Source: Bradyrhizobium sp. Y36 (GTDB lineage Bacteria > Pseudomonadota > Alphaproteobacteria > Rhizobiales > Xanthobacteraceae). From it: a DNA stretch of 64,000 bases. Shown here piece after piece: positions 20,302 through 27,410 of the stretch; position 1 is the first letter of the stretch; every line of letters starts with the position of its first letter. The notes beneath the pieces are model-generated. The model saw only the letters and a program-made list of their open reading frames with translations, had not been told where the DNA came from and searched no databases. The position numbers were made by a program, and so were the translations under genes. The stretch is from positions 84,396 through 148,395 of the forward strand of contig NZ_NWTI01000021.1 of NCBI RefSeq assembly GCF_002531575.1. Reading direction: 5' to 3'.

Positions 20302-20867
20302 GCCGACCAAATACCGGATCCGGGCCCGATCCCTGGCGGGTGCCCATCATCGTGGCGCAGATTCCCGATACCGGCCTGCATCGCAAGCTCGAGGCCTCGG
20401 CCGCCGAGCGGCAGGCCATGGCCGAGATCGCGGGCGTGCGGGAGATTCCGTCCGCCCACGCCGATTTCGACGTGGTGCCCAAGAGCGGCGGCCGGGTTCA
20501 GGTGACCGGCACCATCAGGGCCAGGGTTGGCCAGACCTGCGTGGTCACGCTCGATCCGATCGAGAGCGAGATCGAGGAGGGGGTGGACCTGATGTTCGCC
20601 CCCGAGGCCGAGGTGCGGCGCCTTGCCGACCTGATCGAGGAGGGCCGGGACAACGACGATCCGCCTGAGGTCGCCGATCCGCCCGAGGCCATCGTCAATG
20701 GCATCATCGACCTCGGCCGGCTCGCCACCGACGCCCTGTTCCTGGCGATCGATCCCTATCCGCGCAAGGAGGGGGTCGTGTTCGAGGCGGAGGTCACCGC
20801 CCTCGATCCGGAGGACCATCCTTTCGCGGCGCTGAAGGCGCTGCAGGACAGCAAGAAGAAGCAATAG
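20298..20867 (+). CDS. YceD/DUF177 family protein
   Basis: A 189-residue protein of the family related to plant and bacterial factors for 23S rRNA accumulation. The central VTGTIRARVGQTCVVTLDPIESEIEE followed by an acidic stretch and DLGRLATDALFLAIDPYPRKEG is characteristic. The start at 20298 overlaps the previous stop. In many bacteria yceD is followed by rpmF and then plsX. Here rpmF is missing and a 300-bp gap leads directly to plsX. Confidence 0.88.
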   Translation: MSRPNTGSGPDPWRVPIIVAQIPDTGLHRKLEASAAERQAMAEIAGVREIPSAHADFDVVPKSGGRVQVTGTIRARVGQTCVVTLDPIESEIEEGVDLMFAPEAEVRRLADLIEEGRDNDDPPEVADPPEAIVNGIIDLGRLATDALFLAIDPYPRKEGVVFEAEVTALDPEDHPFAALKALQDSKKKQ

Positions 20868-21167
20868 CAGGGCATTTCCTTGCGGGATCGCCTTGCGAGG
20901 GCACGCAAAGTGTCTGCCGGGATGGTTTGAAAGAGGCCTCTATCTGGCTGATTTCAGTGGCGTTCTTGCTGTTTTGGTGATTTGCGGCCGGATCGCGCGC
21001 AAAGCAAAAGGCTGGGGGCAAGAGGTTGTTTCGGGGTAACAAAACGCTATTGTCGCGCCCCGGCCCGGGTGCGGCGTGGCGCTTGGCCGGTCGCCATGTC
21101 CGTGGCGAACCCATTTGCGGCTCCCGCTGATCCAAGACCGCACCAGACCAGGTTTTCCAGGACTTTT
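20868..21167. other. Gap between DUF177 gene and plsX
   Basis: 300 bp with no supported gene. I looked for rpmF (about 60 codons) and found no matching frame on either strand. The stretch probably carries the plsX promoter. A GC-rich palindromic patch occurs at gccccggcccgggtgc (about 21057). Confidence 0.5.
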
Positions 21168-22229
21168 ATGCCAAGCAAGGTTCGCATCGCGCTGGACGCC
21201 ATGGGAGGCGATGTCGGCCCCGCCGTGGTCATTCCGGGCGCGGCCATCTCGCTTGGCCGGCACCGCGATAGCGAGTTCCTGCTGGTTGGCGACCGCGCCA
21301 GGATCGCCCCCGAGCTAGACAAGCACCCCGCGCTGAAGGCCGTCTCGAAGATCGTCCATACCGATGTGGCCGTCGGCATGGACGACAAGCCGAGCCAGGC
21401 GTTGCGGCGCGGCCGCAAGACCTCCTCGATGTGGATGGCGATCGACGCCGTCAAGCGGGGCGAGGCCGATGTCGCGATTTCGGCCGGCAATACCGGCGCG
21501 CTGATGGCGATGGCCCGGTTCTGCCTGCGCACGCTGCCGGGCATCGACCGCCCCGCCATTTCGGCGATCTGGCCGACCAAGCGCGGCGAATCCGTGGTGC
21601 TCGATCTCGGTGCCACGCTCGGCGGCGACGCCCACCATCTGGTATCAATGGCGGTGATGGGCGCGGCCAAGGCGAGCGTGCTGTTCAACAAGAAGCGGCC
21701 GACCGTCGGCCTGCTCAATATCGGGACCGAAGAGGTCAAGGGCCACGAGGAGATCCGCGAGGCCAGCGAGATCCTGCGTGCCAGGAACCTGCCGGAGCTC
21801 GAGTATATCGGCTTCGTCGAGGGGGACGGCATCGGCAAGGGCGTCGCCGACGTCATCGTCACCGAAGGCTTCAGCGGCAACATCGCGCTCAAGACCGCCG
21901 AGGGAACCGCCCGGCAGATGGCCGAGTTGCTCCGCAACGAGCTGCAGCGGAGTTGGTTGACCAAGCTCGGCTATCTCTTGGCCCGCCGCGCCTTCCAGGC
22001 CCTGCGCGACAAGATGGATCCCAACAAGTCCAACGGCGGCGTGCTGCTGGGACTGAACGGGATCGTGGTCAAGAGCCATGGCGGAATCAGCGCCGAAGGC
22101 TTTGCCTATGCGATCGATGTTGGCTATGAGATGGCTCACTACGATCTCCTGAACAAGATCAATCAGATGCTCAACCGCGAGGGTGGTGCACTCAATTCCG
22201 TGCAGGCCGCGCAGGAGGCTGTTTCGTGA
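21168..22229 (+). CDS. plsX: Phosphate acyltransferase PlsX
   Basis: Converts acyl-ACP to acyl-phosphate for phospholipid synthesis. The 353-residue protein begins MPSKVRIALDAMGGDVGP and shows ISAGNTGALMAMA, VLDLGATLGG and TEGFSGNIALKTAEG, all hallmark stretches. The ATG at 21168 is preferred over the longer frame from 20982, which adds 62 residues without family character. The stop overlaps the GTG start of fabH, so the two are coupled. Confidence 0.96.
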   Translation: MPSKVRIALDAMGGDVGPAVVIPGAAISLGRHRDSEFLLVGDRARIAPELDKHPALKAVSKIVHTDVAVGMDDKPSQALRRGRKTSSMWMAIDAVKRGEADVAISAGNTGALMAMARFCLRTLPGIDRPAISAIWPTKRGESVVLDLGATLGGDAHHLVSMAVMGAAKASVLFNKKRPTVGLLNIGTEEVKGHEEIREASEILRARNLPELEYIGFVEGDGIGKGVADVIVTEGFSGNIALKTAEGTARQMAELLRNELQRSWLTKLGYLLARRAFQALRDKMDPNKSNGGVLLGLNGIVVKSHGGISAEGFAYAIDVGYEMAHYDLLNKINQMLNREGGALNSVQAAQEAVS

Positions 22230-23206
22230 CTCAAATTCGTTCGGTCGTGCTCGGCTGCGGCTCTTACCTGCCGGAGCAGGTGGTGACCAACGCCCAATTG
22301 GCGGCGCGTATCGACACCTCCGACGAGTGGATCGTGCAGCGCACCGGCATTCGCGAGCGGCACGTCGCGGCCGAGGGCGAGTTCACCTCGCACCTGGCGA
22401 TCAAGGCGGCGCAGGCCGCGCTCAGCGATGCCGGCCTCGACGCGCAGTCGATCGACCTGATCGTGCTGGCGACCTCGACGCCCGACAACACCTTCCCCGC
22501 CACCGCCGTCGCCGTGCAGCACGGGCTCGGCATCAACCACGGCGCGGCGTTCGACCTGCAGGCGGTGTGCTCGGGCTTCGTGTTCGCGCTCGCCACGGCC
22601 GACAATTTCCTGCGCACCGGCGCCTTCAAGCGCGCGCTGGTGATCGGCGCGGAGACCTTCTCGCGCATCCTCGACTGGAACGACCGCGGCACCTGCGTGC
22701 TGTTCGGCGACGGGGCCGGCGCAGTGGTGCTCGAGGCGCAGGCGCAGCCGGGCCATGCGGCGACCGACCGCGGCGTAGTGACGACTCACCTGCGCTCCGA
22801 CGGCCGCCACAAGGCCAAGCTGTTCGTCGATGGCGGGCCGTCCTCGACCCAGACCGTCGGCCATCTGCGCATGGAGGGCCGCGAGGTCTTCAAGCACGCC
22901 GTCGGCATGATCACCGACGTGATCGTCGATGCCTTCCAGGCGACCGGGCTCAATGCCGAGACCATCGACTGGTTCGTGCCGCACCAGGCCAACAAGCGAA
23001 TCATCGACGCCTCCGCCCACAAGCTCCATATCGCGCCGGAGAAGGTGGTGCTGACGGTGGACCGTCACGGCAACACCTCGGCGGCCTCGATCCCGCTGGC
23101 CCTGTCGGTGGCGCGCAAGGATGGTCGCATCAAGGGTGGCGACGTCGTCCTGATGGAGGCGATGGGCGGCGGCTTCACCTGGGGCTCGGCGCTCGTGCGC
23201 TGGTAG
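22226..23206 (+). CDS. fabH: Beta-ketoacyl-ACP synthase III
   Basis: Starts fatty acid synthesis by condensing acetyl-CoA with malonyl-ACP. The 326-residue thiolase-fold enzyme has the Cys–His–Asn triad: C115 in LQAVCSGFVFALA, His in WFVPHQANKRII and Asn in DRHGNTSAASIP. The GTG at 22226 overlaps the plsX stop and follows the GGAGG site at about 22214. Conserved order plsX–fabH–ihfA–merR follows. Confidence 0.96.
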   Translation: MTQIRSVVLGCGSYLPEQVVTNAQLAARIDTSDEWIVQRTGIRERHVAAEGEFTSHLAIKAAQAALSDAGLDAQSIDLIVLATSTPDNTFPATAVAVQHGLGINHGAAFDLQAVCSGFVFALATADNFLRTGAFKRALVIGAETFSRILDWNDRGTCVLFGDGAGAVVLEAQAQPGHAATDRGVVTTHLRSDGRHKAKLFVDGGPSSTQTVGHLRMEGREVFKHAVGMITDVIVDAFQATGLNAETIDWFVPHQANKRIIDASAHKLHIAPEKVVLTVDRHGNTSAASIPLALSVARKDGRIKGGDVVLMEAMGGGFTWGSALVRW

Positions 23207-23274
23207 AGCCACAGTCGATAAAATTTTGCCGGAATCAGCTGAGATTATCGATGCGTCTGCATTGATGAGCGCTG

Positions 23275-23301
23275 TTGACCGCCGTAACGTAAGCTCATAA
23301 T
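23275..23301 (+). promoter_or_regulatory. Possible sigma-70-type promoter of ihfA
   Basis: ttgacc (23275–23280) and cataat (23296–23301) with a 15-bp spacer, about 40 bp before the ihfA ATG. The spacer is one or two bases shorter than ideal, so this is tentative. Confidence 0.35.
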
Positions 23302-23340
23302 TTCAGACAACAATTGTTCGCCGTGATGTGGGGCAGGGCG

Positions 23341-23682
23341 ATGACCGATCAAAGTAAAACCGTAACGCGTGTCGATCTGTGCGAAGCCGTCTACCAGAAG
23401 GTGGGCCTGTCGCGCACGGAATCGTCCGCCTTCGTGGAACTCGTGCTGAAGGAAATCACCGACTGCCTGGAAAAGGGCGAGACGGTGAAGTTGTCCTCGT
23501 TCGGGTCCTTCATGGTGCGCAAGAAGGGCCAGCGCATCGGCCGCAACCCGAAGACCGGCACCGAGGTGCCGATCTCGCCGCGCCGCGTCATGGTGTTCAA
23601 GCCGTCGGCGATCCTCAAGCAGCGGATCAACGCCCAGCACCGCACCAACGGCGATGCCAGCAAGGCGCAACCCGAGGCGTAA
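23341..23682 (+). CDS. ihfA: Integration host factor alpha subunit
   Basis: DNA-bending protein that acts as a heterodimer with IhfB. The 113-residue product has the HU/IHF fold: VTRVDLCEAVYQKVGLSRTES, GETVKLSSFGSFMVRKK and the DNA-intercalating arm GRNPKTGTEVPISPRRVMVFKPS. The start at 23341 is the first ATG that gives the usual N-terminus. The upstream GTG/ATG options add nine non-conserved residues. It is followed 24 bp later by the MerR gene. Confidence 0.95.
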   Translation: MTDQSKTVTRVDLCEAVYQKVGLSRTESSAFVELVLKEITDCLEKGETVKLSSFGSFMVRKKGQRIGRNPKTGTEVPISPRRVMVFKPSAILKQRINAQHRTNGDASKAQPEA

Positions 23683-23706
23683 CCGCCTTTCGAGAAGGAT
23701 TTGCAT

Positions 23707-24288
23707 TTGGACAAGGCGCCGGATGCGTTCCGAACCATCAGCGAAGTAGCGCAGGAGCTCGACATCCCGCAGCACGTGCTGCGGTTCTGGGAGACCCGCT
23801 TCTCCCAGATCAAGCCGATGAAACGCAGCGGCGGCCGCCGCTATTACCGCCCCGACGACGTCGACCTGCTCAAGGGCATCCGCCGTCTGCTCTACGGGGA
23901 GGGCTACACCATCCGCGGGGTGCAGCGGATCCTCAAAGAACACGGCGTCAAATCGGTGCAGGGCCTCGCCGACACCGCCGCCGCGGTCTCGTTCGGCGCC
24001 ATCGAGGATGCCATCGGCGCCAGCCTGATGGAGCCCGAGGACGAGGAGGCGCCGATCAAGGGCGTCACCGACAGCGACGAGGACGACTACCAGGGCGACG
24101 AAGAGGAAGGCATCGACTTCCGCTTCACCGAGGTCGACGACGAGGAGATCCTCACCACCTTCCGCAAGGGCGGCACCCCCGCCGCACCCGCCGGCCCCAG
24201 CGCGCTGGACCGGGAACGCCTCGGGAAAGTGCTCGCCGACCTCGTGGCGTGCCGCGAGATGCTGGATCAGGCACTGAACGAGGGCTAG
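23707..24288 (+). CDS. MerR-family regulator downstream of ihfA
   Basis: A 193-residue protein with a MerR-type winged helix (FRTISEVAQELDIPQHVLRFWETRFSQIKPMKRSGGRRYYRPDDVDLLKGIRRLLY) and a very acidic middle (about residues 110–150) before a short conserved C-terminal helix. This domain layout is found next to ihfA throughout alphaproteobacteria. The TTG at 23707 is preferred to the TTG at 23701 because it lies nine bases from AGAAGG. Target genes are unknown. Confidence 0.85.
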   Translation: MDKAPDAFRTISEVAQELDIPQHVLRFWETRFSQIKPMKRSGGRRYYRPDDVDLLKGIRRLLYGEGYTIRGVQRILKEHGVKSVQGLADTAAAVSFGAIEDAIGASLMEPEDEEAPIKGVTDSDEDDYQGDEEEGIDFRFTEVDDEEILTTFRKGGTPAAPAGPSALDRERLGKVLADLVACREMLDQALNEG

Positions 24289-24290
24289 AG

Positions 24291-24306
24291 GCGGTCTTCG
24301 GACCGC
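24291..24306 (+). terminator. UUCG tetraloop hairpin after the MerR gene
   Basis: A perfect six-base stem gcggtc/gaccgc capped by ttcg, starting two bases after the MerR stop. There is no proper T-run, so it may be a processing or stabilising hairpin rather than a full terminator. Confidence 0.4.
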
Positions 24307-24418
24307 TTGCGGCCAGTTCCCGGGAGCGCCCCAGGCTCAAAGCCGATCGAGGAGAGGCACCAAAATGCTGCGGCCTCGCCTTGCGCATCGCGCCGATCCT
24401 AGCTAATGGAACGACGTT

Positions 24419-24496
24419 CGGAGCGTGGCGCAGCCCGGTTAGCGCACTAGTCTGGGAGACTAGGGGTCGGAGGTTCAAATCCTCTCGCTCCGACCA
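24419..24496 (+). tRNA. tRNA-Pro (anticodon GGG)
   Basis: The acceptor stem cggagcg (24419–24425) pairs with cgctccg (24486–24492), followed by discriminator A and an encoded CCA (24494–24496). The anticodon stem ctagt/actag flanks the loop ctgggag with anticodon GGG. The T arm contains ggttcaaatcc. It reads CCC and CCT proline codons. An accessory island starts immediately after it, which fits the habit of phages and integrative elements of using tRNA 3' ends. I found no second copy of the 3' end downstream. Confidence 0.96.
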
Positions 24497-24603
24497 TTTT
24501 TCTAAATAAAACCAGTAATTTGCGTCGCGGGCTTTCGAGGTCTGCTGTTATCGTCGGCGTCGTGTAGGCACGCTCGAGCGGCGGCCGAAGGCAGCGATCC
24601 AAC

Positions 24604-25509
24604 ATGGACCACCACTTCAACCCGCGATTTTACCTGGGCCAATGGAAAGGTCCCGATGAGCGCGTGTGCGAGCTGCGGCTGATCCGGGGCAAGATGGTCG
24701 CCAAACGGAAGTTTCCGCAGAACACCGGCGCTCTGAAAGACCTGTACCGCATTGACGGCGTCTCGGACGACATCGCCCAGAACCTCGAAACGCAATGCTT
24801 TTCGCCACTCGACGGGAGAGCTGCGAAGGTGCTGCGAAAGCTTGTCGCGGGCGTACCCGAATTGCCGCTTGAGGACCGCGCGTCTTGGGCGCGCTTCCTG
24901 CTGTCGCTGCTCTATCGCAATCGCGAGGGGGTCAAGCTGATCAAGGACCACATGGCTGATCTTGTGCGCGCGACCATTGCTGCATCGGAAGCCGACTGGG
25001 TAAAGCGCCGTAAGCCGGAAGAAACCCGGTCGCTAGCCGAGGCATTGGCAGACCGCGAGCTCGGCTACGCCGGTACCCGAGCCGCGAACATTATAGCTGA
25101 CATCATCAGCAACCATCGGGCGTTGCCCGACATCCTCAGAATGAATTGGGTCGTGCTTGACCTGAGCAATTCAACTCGCGCGCTGCTGACTTCCGACCGA
25201 CCTGTTTTCTTCGGGGCGCTGTCTAATCCTCTTGCCTACATCGCGCTACCGTTGGGCCCTTATGACCTGTTCGTTGCTGCATACGACGACCGGTTCAACA
25301 AATCGCTCGACGCGACAGAAGCGGTCTATCGAATGAACCGCGATGTGGTTTCGAACGCCAGGGAATTCGTATGGGCCGTCGACGACAGCCAGGTCGACTT
25401 CATTCGAACGTGGATCGGAGCCAACCCGGATCGGGTCATTCTGACCGACGATCAACGCGACGAAGCCGTTGCCGCGGCAGGCAAGCCCGATGATAGCGAG
25501 GCGGCATGA
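24604..25509 (+). CDS. DUF4238 domain protein
   Basis: A 301-residue soluble protein beginning with the family signature DHHFNPRFYLGQW (residues 2–14) and containing LLTSDRPVFFG near residue 200, both typical of DUF4238. The family has no established activity. It is often seen scattered in accessory regions. Composition is visibly less GC-rich than the flanking core genes. It starts 108 bp after tRNA-Pro and overlaps the following gene by ATGA, so it leads a compact operon. A role in defence or in DNA-related stress is only suggested by context. Confidence 0.82.
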   Translation: MDHHFNPRFYLGQWKGPDERVCELRLIRGKMVAKRKFPQNTGALKDLYRIDGVSDDIAQNLETQCFSPLDGRAAKVLRKLVAGVPELPLEDRASWARFLLSLLYRNREGVKLIKDHMADLVRATIAASEADWVKRRKPEETRSLAEALADRELGYAGTRAANIIADIISNHRALPDILRMNWVVLDLSNSTRALLTSDRPVFFGALSNPLAYIALPLGPYDLFVAAYDDRFNKSLDATEAVYRMNRDVVSNAREFVWAVDDSQVDFIRTWIGANPDRVILTDDQRDEAVAAAGKPDDSEAA

Positions 25510-25880
25510 CGGTTAGTGGTTCTCAATCGCCCGACAATTGGTCTCGCCTGAGCTATTGCGCCGCGGTCGTCGCTCTCACGACGGTTCTGGTGATGCAGCA
25601 AGTCACCGCATGGATAACATTGCCGCTGGCTGCCTTCGCTGCTTTCTGGACAGCGCTTTGTACTCGCGCATTGTGGCACGTCGCGAGCTTTCAGATCGCC
25701 GCTTGGCGTCACCATGCAGCTTCCTCTCTTACGATAGACAAGCCACCGAAAATCAGTGCATGGCGATGGCTGTCCCATCCCGGTCTGGACGGCTTAGTCA
25801 ATGCAGGAACGCTCGCGCTCGTGCTCGCCTTTCCTGTAGTCTTGTGGCTACCCGTCACCCTTTGGCTGCTAACGCCCTAA
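25506..25880 (+). CDS. Small membrane protein of the tRNA-Pro island
   Basis: A 124-residue protein with about three hydrophobic helices (near residues 17–36, 38–57 and 97–122) and a short polar middle containing RALWHVASFQIAAWRHH. The start overlaps the DUF4238 stop. No family recognised. A membrane protein coded with putative nucleases could be an effector or an anchor, but nothing in its own sequence shows this. Confidence 0.68.
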   Translation: MTVSGSQSPDNWSRLSYCAAVVALTTVLVMQQVTAWITLPLAAFAAFWTALCTRALWHVASFQIAAWRHHAASSLTIDKPPKISAWRWLSHPGLDGLVNAGTLALVLAFPVVLWLPVTLWLLTP

Positions 25881-25897
25881 GTCGAGGGGCTGACCGC

Positions 25898-26341
25898 ATG
25901 GATCGACTGAACTCCAAGCCTAAGCGGCCCTTCCGCGGTCCACGGTTGCCCGCCGAGCCGCTCAACTTGACGCTCACACAAGCGGCAAGCCGACAGGTCG
26001 AGGCTGCAATCGGCGCCTTGGAGCGTGGCAGGTTCGAGGTCGCACTGACACTCGCTGGCGCGGCAGAAGGGATGATCAAGCGCGACGGCCATCATCTGTT
26101 CGTGGCGCTGCGCGACAATCCGCAGGCAAAAGAACGAACTGCCGAAAAGAAAGACTGGATCAGTTTGCTCAATCGAGAACGCGATTGGCTCAAGCACGGC
26201 GGCGATGATGCGATGACAGTTGAGTGCTTCGACGCCGCCATGATGATCGCACGCGCGCTGTCTAAGCTGGAGGCGAACGACTGGACGCCTCGAATGGAGG
26301 ACTTCCGCAAATGGTTTCTTCAGAACATAGATCTTGTTTAA
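25898..26341 (+). CDS. HEPN-like protein with R-x4-H motif
   Basis: A 147-residue protein that looks all-helical after a basic, proline-rich N-terminus (residues 1–22). The third helix carries LLNRERDWLKHGG. R95-D96-…-H100 fits the HEPN ribonuclease motif (Arg, then a polar residue, three residues, His). The layout, with an early ALTLAGAAEGMI helix, the LNRERDWLKH helix and a final EDFRKWFLQ helix, also resembles a family of small uncharacterised HEPN-like proteins. The ATG follows GAGGGG at about 25884. The longer open frame from 25538 overlaps the membrane protein and is rejected. RNase activity is inference. Confidence 0.65.
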   Translation: MDRLNSKPKRPFRGPRLPAEPLNLTLTQAASRQVEAAIGALERGRFEVALTLAGAAEGMIKRDGHHLFVALRDNPQAKERTAEKKDWISLLNRERDWLKHGGDDAMTVECFDAAMMIARALSKLEANDWTPRMEDFRKWFLQNIDLV

Positions 26342-26727
26342 ACGCCGGCCCATCCGAGGTCAGTGTCGACGGTGACGATGATCTGCAAAAAATTTACGAG
26401 TGGCACGAACGGGTCGAACGGCGGCGGAAAGGCTCCCGGTTGGATCGAGAGGTCTGGGTCAGGGCAGCTCGTGAGTTGTTCGTACCGGGCGAGCGCGAGC
26501 CGTGCCACGTCTGCGGACGCTTCAAGGGGATCGCGCAAGCTCACCACGTCGTCCCGCTCACGAGGCAATATGATCGAGGGTTCGAATACCTTGATCAGGA
26601 GTACGTCTGGCTATGCCCCAACCACCACGCGATGATCCATCTGTTCATTCAAGGGGACAATTTGTCGTGGACCCGTTCAGCAATCCGCGCGAGAGGAAAA
26701 CCACCTCGGCGCTCCACGTCGATCTGA
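26311..26727 (+). CDS. HNH-type nuclease domain protein
   Basis: A 138-residue protein with a zinc-binding HNH-like core: C65-x2-C68 (CHVC), the His pair in IAQAHHVVPL (H78, H79), then LCPNHHAMIH (C102, H105, H106, H110). The histidine pair and metal ligands are intact, but the usual central Asn before LCP is not obvious (the stretch reads DQEYVWLCP). The start lies 31 bases inside the preceding gene, so it is tightly coupled. Likely DNA target and role unknown. HNH nucleases of this size occur in phages, restriction systems and defence islands. Confidence 0.78.
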   Translation: MVSSEHRSCLNAGPSEVSVDGDDDLQKIYEWHERVERRRKGSRLDREVWVRAARELFVPGEREPCHVCGRFKGIAQAHHVVPLTRQYDRGFEYLDQEYVWLCPNHHAMIHLFIQGDNLSWTRSAIRARGKPPRRSTSI

Positions 26728-26789
26728 CGGAAGGGGAGTTTGATCTGATGATGGAGCTGATGCGCCGATCAGGAAGGTCCCCGGCGTGA
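26667..26789 (+). CDS. 40-residue protein at the end of the island cassette
   Basis: A GTG at 26667 preceded by AAGGGG opens a frame ending TGA at 26787–26789. The product contains TSALHVDLTEGEFDLMMELM, a beta strand followed by a helix, with basic residues at both ends. This could be a truncated or mini ribbon-helix-helix-like protein. It overlaps the HNH gene end in another frame, consistent with the tight packing of the cassette. No homologue recognised. Confidence 0.45.
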   Translation: MDPFSNPRERKTTSALHVDLTEGEFDLMMELMRRSGRSPA

Positions 26790-26811
26790 CAGGCAGCTAG
26801 GTTAGATCGTC

Positions 26812-27144
26812 TCAGAACACGTTCGCAAGCCAGTCGAGCAGCTCTTCCCAGTCGCCCGGCTCGTAGGCGACCAGTTGGAAGGCGCCGGCCTTCGACCAGT
26901 GAATTTCGAGCACCTTGCGCCCAAGGTGTCGAACTTGAATTCGTGAGAATTCGTAGGGCCGCCCGGGTCGTGACGGAGTGACATAGGAGCCCGATAGTCC
27001 GCGGCGATCGAACTCGCGCAGGTACTTGTCCTTACCTTCGATAGCGATGATGCCGACAAGATCCTCATATCTCAGCATGTCGAATGCCAGCCGCCCGAGC
27101 TCTTTGGCTCGCTTCAGTCGCGCTTGGCGGTCGCTCGCTCTCAT
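26812..27144 (-). CDS. Hypothetical protein, opposite strand of the island
   Basis: A 110-residue protein from ATG 27144, with GGAGAAGAG upstream. A charged N-terminal helix (SDRQARLKRAKELGRLAFDML) is followed by an alpha/beta region with KVLEIHWSKAGAFQLVAYEPGDWEELLDWL. No known motif. The open frame continues upstream into the terminase-like remnant (27217–27410), so the present ORF may be a fusion of a remnant and this gene. It converges on the cassette genes. Function unknown. Confidence 0.55.
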   Translation of the reverse strand: MRASDRQARLKRAKELGRLAFDMLRYEDLVGIIAIEGKDKYLREFDRRGLSGSYVTPSRPGRPYEFSRIQVRHLGRKVLEIHWSKAGAFQLVAYEPGDWEELLDWLANVF

Positions 27145-27216
27145 CGACGGCTCTTCTCCGGGCGAGGAGCGGCAGCTCGCACCGCCGCTCCACTGGCCTA
27201 TCCCACCCCTGCGTCT

Positions 27217-27410
27217 CCAGCCATAGCGTGTGGCGACCGAGAGCACCAAGTCGTCGTGAGCCCCGACGCGCGCCGCATAGGTCGTGCGGCCAGCCTCTGA
27301 AATCTTCCGCTTGAAGTCCTTCAGATTATGACGGGCGTTAACAACTCGCAGGCAGAAGCGGCCAGCAGGCCGAGCTATCAATTTCAGCGGTGTGAGCGAA
27401 TGCCGCCATA
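27217..27410 (-). pseudogene. Remnant of a phage terminase large subunit (C-terminus)
   Basis: Reading the minus strand in one frame gives a run ending LKDFKRKISEAGRTTYAARV then GAHDDLVLSVATRYGW. The pattern (x)ARxGxHDDLVLAxA, after a segment about a protein-specific K-x-S/E-S-G stretch, is characteristic of the nuclease-domain C-terminus of terminase-like proteins. Only about 64 residues remain, cut at one end by the tetR 3' end and running into an unrelated gene at the other. It indicates that phage DNA was once here. The assignment rests on motif reading, not a search. Confidence 0.55.

Noticed and set aside
20868..21167. rpmF (ribosomal protein L32) between the DUF177 gene and plsX
   Set aside because: No frame in this gap gives a basic protein of about 60 residues with L32 features. 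The gene must be elsewhere.
22163..23212. A 349-codon frame antisense to fabH
   Set aside because: The fabH triad and neighbouring gene order are complete on the plus strand; the antisense product has no motif.
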